Below, in pieces: positions 4,693 to 9,948 of a stretch of 9,948 bases of DNA (positions are counted from its first letter, which is position 1; each line of letters opens with the position of its first letter). The stretch is from an uncultured Aquincola sp. (GTDB lineage: Bacteria; Pseudomonadota; Gammaproteobacteria; Burkholderiales; Burkholderiaceae): NCBI GenBank assembly GCA_937883885.1, contig CAKZXL010000229.1, positions 1 through 9,948 on the forward strand, written 5' to 3'. The notes under the pieces were generated by a model. That model did not search any database. It was not told where the DNA came from and worked only from the letters and a program-made list of their open reading frames with translations. A program made the position numbers and the translations under genes.

Positions 4693-5997
4693 ATGAAGAC
4701 TTACCAGGCCGCCCTGATCCTGTGCATGGGCGCCGCTGCCGGCGCCGCCCAGGCCGCCACCGAACTCGTCATCGCCACCGTGAACAACGGGCACATGATC
4801 GAGATGCAGAAGCTGACGCCGCAGTTCGAGAAGGCGTACCCCGACATCAAGCTCAAGTGGGTGACGCTGGAAGAGGGCACGCTGCGCTCGCGCGTCACCA
4901 CCGACATCGCCACCAAGGGCGGCCAGTTCGACGTGATGACCATCGGCATGTACGAGACGCCGATCTGGGCCAAGAAGGGCTGGCTGAAGGAGCTGACGCC
5001 TGCCGCCAGCTACGACGTGGACGACCTGCTGCCGGCGATGCGCAACGGCCTGTCGGTGGACGGCAAGCTCTACGCCGCCCCGTTCTACGGCGAAAGCTCG
5101 ATGCTGATGTACCGCAAGGACCTGACCGACAAGGCCGGCGTCACCTTCCCCGAGCGGCCCACCTGGGACCAGGTGCGCGACGCCGCCGCCAAGATCCACA
5201 ACCCGCCCAACGTGTACGGCATCTGCCTGCGCGGCAAGCCGGGCTGGGGCGACAACATGGCCTTCCTCAGCACCATGGCCAACAGCTTCGGCGCCCAGTG
5301 GTTCGACATGGGCTGGAAGCCGCAGCTCGAGACCAAGCCCTGGAAGGACGCGGTCACCTTCTACGTCGACCTGCTCAAGAAGTACGGCCCGCCCGGCTCC
5401 AGCGCCAACAGCTTCAACGAGATCCTGGCGCTGTACAACGAAGGCAAATGCGGCATGTGGGTGGACGCCACCATCGCCGCCTCCTTCATCACCGACCCCA
5501 AGCAGAGCAAGGTGGCCGACAAGGTGGCCTTCGCCCAGGGCCCGTACGCGGTGACCGAGAAGGGCGCTAACTGGCTGTGGGCCTGGGCGCTGGCCATCCC
5601 GGCCGGCACCAAGAACGCGGATGCGGCGCAGAAGTTCATCTCCTGGGCCACCTCCAAGGACTACATCAACCTGGTGGCCAAGGAAAAGGGCTGGGCCGCG
5701 GTGCCCACCGGCACCCGCAAGTCGACCTATGCCAACCCGGAGTTCATGAAGGCGGCGGTGTTCGCGGCGGCCGAGAAAAAGGCCATCGACAGCGCCAACC
5801 CGAACGACAGCACGCTGCCCAAGAGCCCGTACGTGGGCGTGCAGTTCGCAGCCATTCCGGAGTTCCAGGCCATTGGCATCGCGGTGGGCCAGCAGATGAG
5901 CGCTGCGGTTGCCGGCAAGACCAGCGTCGACCAGGCGCTGAAGACCTCGCAGGCCGCGGCCGACCGCGAGATGCGCAAGGGCGGCTACTACAAGTAA
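4693..5997 (+). CDS. smoE: Polyol (sorbitol/mannitol) ABC transporter, periplasmic substrate-binding protein
   Basis: 434 residues, the normal length for SmoE/MtlE of the family 1 extracellular binding proteins. The first 21 residues are a Sec signal peptide with probable cleavage after AQA (19-21). Mature sequence has typical family features: VIATVNNGHMIEMQKLTPQFE near the N-terminus, FDVMTIGMYETPIWA, and LYAAPFYGESSMLMYRKDL, followed by many conserved aromatic residues that line the sugar site. It captures a sugar alcohol in the periplasm and delivers it to SmoFG. AGGAGA six nt before the ATG fixes the start. First gene of the operon; a strong hairpin follows its stop. Whether sorbitol, mannitol or arabinitol is preferred cannot be read from the sequence. 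Confidence 0.94.
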   Translation: MKTYQAALILCMGAAAGAAQAATELVIATVNNGHMIEMQKLTPQFEKAYPDIKLKWVTLEEGTLRSRVTTDIATKGGQFDVMTIGMYETPIWAKKGWLKELTPAASYDVDDLLPAMRNGLSVDGKLYAAPFYGESSMLMYRKDLTDKAGVTFPERPTWDQVRDAAAKIHNPPNVYGICLRGKPGWGDNMAFLSTMANSFGAQWFDMGWKPQLETKPWKDAVTFYVDLLKKYGPPGSSANSFNEILALYNEGKCGMWVDATIAASFITDPKQSKVADKVAFAQGPYAVTEKGANWLWAWALAIPAGTKNADAAQKFISWATSKDYINLVAKEKGWAAVPTGTRKSTYANPEFMKAAVFAAAEKKAIDSANPNDSTLPKSPYVGVQFAAIPEFQAIGIAVGQQMSAAVAGKTSVDQALKTSQAAADREMRKGGYYK

Positions 5998-6010
5998 GCC
6001 CGTGCCCCCG

Positions 6011-6039
6011 GGGGGCCTGCCGGCGGCACCGGCGCCCCC
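6011..6039 (+). repeat. Intercistronic hairpin between smoE and smoF
   Basis: GGGGGC (6011-6016) pairs with GCCCCC (6034-6039) and, inside, GCCGG (6019-6023) with CCGGC (6029-6033), with a CT bulge and loop CGGCA. It begins 14 bp after the smoE stop and has no T-tract. Such stems after binding-protein genes, as in malE-malF, protect the upstream mRNA so that the binding protein is made in excess over the permeases. That role is inferred. Confidence 0.6.
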
Positions 6040-6058
6040 GCTTCACCCGAGGTCTGCG

Positions 6059-6916
6059 ATGAACCGACTACTGCCCCGCGCGCTGATGGCGCCTGCGGTG
6101 GCCACGCTCTTCCTGTGGATGATCGTGCCGCTGCTGATGACCCTGTATTTCTCTGCCGTCCGCTACAACCTGATGCAGCCGGGCGACAAGACCTTCATCG
6201 GTCTGGAGAACTTCGAGTACTTCGTGACCGACCCCGACTTCGGCGCGTCGGTGGTCAACACGCTGCTGCTGCTGGGCTCGGTCATCGCCATCACGGTGGT
6301 GCTGGGCGTGGGCCTGGCGCTGCTGGTCAATGAGCCGTTTCCGGGCCGCGGCATCGTGCGGGTGCTGCTGATCTCGCCCTTCTTCGTGATGCCCACGGCC
6401 AATGCGCTGCTGTGGAAGCACATGATGATGAACCCGGTGTACGGCGTGCTGGCGCAGGTGGCGCACTTCTTCGGCGCCCAGCCCATCGACTGGCTCACCG
6501 AGCATCCGCTGCTGTCCATCATCCTGATGGTGGCCTGGCAGTGGCTGCCGTTTGCGTGCCTGATCTTCATCACCTCGCTGCAGAGCCTGGACCGCGACCA
6601 GATGGAAGCCGCCGGCATGGACGGCGCCAATGCGCTGCAGAAGTTCTGGTTCCTCACGCTGCCGCACCTGGGAAGGCCCATCGCGGTGGTGGTGATGATC
6701 GAGATGATCTTCCTGATGAGCGTGTTCGCCGAGATCTTCACCACCACCGGTGGCGGGCCCGGCAACGAGAGCACCAACGTCGCCTTCCTGATCTTCAAGC
6801 AGGCGCTGATGAACTTCGACGTGGGCGTGGCCTCGGCCGGCGCGCTGTTCGCGGTGGTGCTGGCCAACATCGCCGCGGTGTTCCTCATCCGCCTGATCGG
6901 CAAGAACCTCGACTGA
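6059..6916 (+). CDS. smoF: Polyol ABC transporter, permease subunit 1
   Basis: 285-residue inner-membrane permease of the MalF-type family (binding-protein-dependent transport system). Six membrane spans are visible, near residues 11-31, 66-90, 100-120, 152-173, 207-228 and 258-280. The cytoplasmic EAA loop that docks the ATPase reads EAAGMDGANALQKFWFLTLP (183-202), with the invariant Gly as G189. With SmoG it forms the channel for the polyol. The ATG at 6059 is preceded by GAGG seven nt upstream; an upstream GTG at 6002 would add 19 residues through the hairpin and is unlikely. 13 bp separate its stop from smoG. Confidence 0.94.
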   Translation: MNRLLPRALMAPAVATLFLWMIVPLLMTLYFSAVRYNLMQPGDKTFIGLENFEYFVTDPDFGASVVNTLLLLGSVIAITVVLGVGLALLVNEPFPGRGIVRVLLISPFFVMPTANALLWKHMMMNPVYGVLAQVAHFFGAQPIDWLTEHPLLSIILMVAWQWLPFACLIFITSLQSLDRDQMEAAGMDGANALQKFWFLTLPHLGRPIAVVVMIEMIFLMSVFAEIFTTTGGGPGNESTNVAFLIFKQALMNFDVGVASAGALFAVVLANIAAVFLIRLIGKNLD

Positions 6917-6929
6917 GCAGGTGAACCCC

Positions 6930-7745
6930 ATGAAGAACCTGAACCTGGTGCTGCGCACCGTGGCCGCCTGGGGCGTGACGCTGCTGCTGGTGTTTCCGCT
7001 GATCTGGCTGGTGCTCACCGCCTTCAAGACCGAGCAGCAGGCCATCGCCATTCCGCCGCAGCTGTTCTTCGAGCCCACGCTGCACAGCTTTGCCGAGGTG
7101 AACGAGCGCAGCGACTACCTGCACTTCGCGGTCAACTCGGTGATCACCAGCGTGGTGTCCACGCTGCTGGGGCTGGCGATTGCCGCGCCGGCGGCCTACT
7201 CAATGGCCTTCTTCCGCACCCGGCGCACCCGCGACATTTTGATGTGGATGCTGTCCACCAAGATGATGCCGGCGGTGGGTGCGCTGGTGCCGGTGTACGT
7301 GATGGCGCAGACCGCCGGGCTGCTGGATTCGCTGCTGGCGCTGATCGTGGTGTTCACGCTGTCCAACCTGCCCATCATGGTGTGGATGCTGTATTCGGGC
7401 TTCAAGGACATCCCGGGCGACATCCTGGAGGCCGCGCGCATGGACGGCGCCAGCATCTGGGGCGAGTTCAAGCACGTCATCCGCCCGCTGGCCATGGGCT
7501 CGCTGGCGTCCACCGGCCTGCTGTGCCTGGTGATGAGCTGGAACGAGGCCTTCTGGTCGCTCAACCTCAGCTCGTCCAAGGCCGGCACGCTGGCCACGCT
7601 GATCGCCTCGTATTCCAGCCCCGAGGGCCTGTTCTGGGCCAAGTTGTCGGCCGCTTCACTGATGGCCATCGCGCCCATCGTGGTGGTGGGCTGGTTCAGT
7701 CAGAAGCAACTCGTTCAAGGCCTCACTTTTGGCGCTGTGAAGTAG
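6930..7745 (+). CDS. smoG: Polyol ABC transporter, permease subunit 2
   Basis: 271-residue inner-membrane permease of the MalG type, partner of SmoF. Spans are visible near residues 10-31, 68-95, 105-128, 132-155, 188-205 and 241-256. The EAA loop is EAARMDGASIWGEFKHVIRP (167-186), with the invariant Gly as G173. The start at the ATG 6930 was chosen because AGGTGA lies just upstream with 6-nt spacing; a GTG at 6921 would add three residues and would sit inside that ribosome-binding site. The stop is followed after 15 bp by smoK. Confidence 0.94.
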   Translation: MKNLNLVLRTVAAWGVTLLLVFPLIWLVLTAFKTEQQAIAIPPQLFFEPTLHSFAEVNERSDYLHFAVNSVITSVVSTLLGLAIAAPAAYSMAFFRTRRTRDILMWMLSTKMMPAVGALVPVYVMAQTAGLLDSLLALIVVFTLSNLPIMVWMLYSGFKDIPGDILEAARMDGASIWGEFKHVIRPLAMGSLASTGLLCLVMSWNEAFWSLNLSSSKAGTLATLIASYSSPEGLFWAKLSAASLMAIAPIVVVGWFSQKQLVQGLTFGAVK

Positions 7746-7760
7746 CCCGGGAGAAATCAC

Positions 7761-8843
<1,083 letters not shown>

Positions 8844-8856
8844 AGGGGAGGGCACC

Positions 8857-9948
8857 ATGAACCAAGACAACGCCGCACCCCTGGTGATGCTGCACCTGGG
8901 CCTGGGCTCGTTCCACCGGGCCCACCAGGCGGTGTATCTGCAAGCCCTGCGTGACCAGGGCGACAGCCGCTGGATCATCGCCGCCGGCAACATCCGCCCC
9001 GACCAGCCCGAGCTGATGGCCGCGCTGCAGGCCAGCGGCGGCGCCTACATGCTGGAGACGGTGAGCCCCACGCTGGCGTGGCGCTACCAGCGCATCGAGG
9101 CCATCCGCCGGGTGATTCCGCACGACACCGGCCTGGCCGGGCTGATCGCGCAAGGCGCTGACCCGGCCACGCGCATCCTCTCGTTCACCGTGACGGAAGC
9201 GGGCTACTACCTGGATGCGGCGCATCAGCTGGATCTGGGCTTTGCCGACCTGGCGGCCGACATCCAAGCCGCGCGCGCCGGTCACCCGCACCCGCAAACG
9301 CCCACGCTGTACGGCGCGCTCACCGCCATCCTGCGCGCGCGCATGGCCGCGGGCGCCGGCCCCCTCACGCTGCTGAACTGCGACAACCTGCGCCACAACG
9401 GCGACCGCGCGCGCAGCGGCCTACTGCAGTTCATCCAGCAGGTGGGCGATGCCGACCTGCTGGCCTGGGTGGAGGCCCACACCAGCAGCCCGAATGCCAT
9501 GGTGGACCGCATCACACCCCGGCCCACGGCCGAGGTGCGCGAGCGCGTGCGCGCCGCCACCGGCGTGGACGACCCGGCCGCGCTGATGGGCGAGAGCTTC
9601 ATCCAGTGGGTGATCGAAGAGAAGTTCATCGCCGGCCGCCCCGCCTGGGAGCAGGTGGGTGTGGAGATGGTGCAGTCGGTCGATGCGCATGAAGAAGCCA
9701 AGATCCGGCTGCTCAATGCCACTCACAGCTGCATCGCCTGGGCGGGCACGTTGGCCGGGTTGCAGTACATCCATGAGGGCACGCACGACGCGGCCATCCG
9801 CCGCATGGCCTTCGACTACGTCACCGACGACACCATCCCCGTGCTGAGCCCCAGCCCGCTGGACCTGGCCGCCTACCGCGACGTGGTGCTCGACCGCTTC
9901 GGCAACCCCGCCATCGCCGACACCAACCAGCGCGTGGCGATGGACGGC
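8857..9948 (+). CDS. dalD: D-arabinitol 4-dehydrogenase / mannitol 2-dehydrogenase family, 3' end missing
   Basis: NAD-dependent polyol dehydrogenase of the long-chain mannitol dehydrogenase family, oxidising a sugar alcohol to a ketose in the cytoplasm (D-arabinitol to D-xylulose if truly DalD). 364 residues are in the window; the family has about 450-490, so about a fifth lies beyond the right edge. Seen: HLGLGSFHRAHQAVYL (13-28), the NAD-binding start; FTVTEAGYYLD (110-120); LNCDNLRHNG (173-182); MVDRITPRP (215-223); and the catalytic set K282, N287, H290 with the spacing K-x4-N-x2-H of mannitol 2-dehydrogenase. The overall wording, including HSCIAWAGTL and DTNQRVAMDG, is closest in memory to D-arabinitol 4-dehydrogenase. 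A mannitol or sorbitol enzyme is the alternative. A strong AGGGGAGGG ribosome-binding site precedes the ATG. Confidence 0.88.
   Translation, partial: MNQDNAAPLVMLHLGLGSFHRAHQAVYLQALRDQGDSRWIIAAGNIRPDQPELMAALQASGGAYMLETVSPTLAWRYQRIEAIRRVIPHDTGLAGLIAQGADPATRILSFTVTEAGYYLDAAHQLDLGFADLAADIQAARAGHPHPQTPTLYGALTAILRARMAAGAGPLTLLNCDNLRHNGDRARSGLLQFIQQVGDADLLAWVEAHTSSPNAMVDRITPRPTAEVRERVRAATGVDDPAALMGESFIQWVIEEKFIAGRPAWEQVGVEMVQSVDAHEEAKIRLLNATHSCIAWAGTLAGLQYIHEGTHDAAIRRMAFDYVTDDTIPVLSPSPLDLAAYRDVVLDRFGNPAIADTNQRVAMDG

Noticed and set aside
4693..4760. Lipoprotein signal in SmoE (Cys at residue 11)
   Set aside because: The residue before the cysteine is Leu rather than Gly/Ala/Ser, and a normal AQA cleavage site follows at 19-21.

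Overview
This is GC-rich DNA (by eye about two thirds G+C) with strong G/C third-position bias. The gene set is an assimilatory nitrite reductase large subunit, a sugar-alcohol ABC importer of the SmoEFGK/MtlEFGK type and a D-arabinitol/mannitol-type dehydrogenase. It fits a beta-proteobacterium of the order Burkholderiales (Rubrivivax/Leptothrix/Roseateles-like). The assignment is inferred from gene content and base composition, not from a search.

Left third, minus strand. The window opens inside nirB: 642 N-terminal codons are present and the gene runs off the left edge. Its 319-base upstream gap has no convincing gene. It does hold a well-spaced candidate sigma-54 promoter, a candidate NtrC site upstream of that, and a roughly 215-nt leader with GC hairpins. 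Behind it lie two translationally coupled small genes, a GNAT-fold acetyltransferase and a 79-residue protein of unknown function.

Middle. A perfect bidirectional terminator separates the GNAT pair from a compact cluster. The cluster holds a 16-codon ORF with a good ribosome-binding site, an 18-bp perfect palindrome, a LuxR-type regulator with no LuxI partner in the window, and a divergent 148-residue gene I do not recognise. In the LuxR protein, three aromatic residues that contact acyl-homoserine lactones in TraR are changed (W57 to F, Y61 to S, W85 to Y), while D70, P71 and G113 are kept. The RNA after the 16-codon ORF can fold in two mutually exclusive ways. This cluster is the best candidate in the window for something undescribed: either a regulator plus peptide module, or a leader-peptide attenuator in front of the GNAT pair.

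Right half, plus strand. After a long hairpin and a short control region comes a tight operon: smoE (periplasmic binding protein), smoF and smoG (permeases), smoK (ATPase) and a polyol dehydrogenase cut by the right edge. A strong hairpin sits between smoE and smoF. Together these genes would import a polyol (sorbitol, mannitol or arabinitol) and oxidise it to a ketose. No regulator of this operon is visible in the window.
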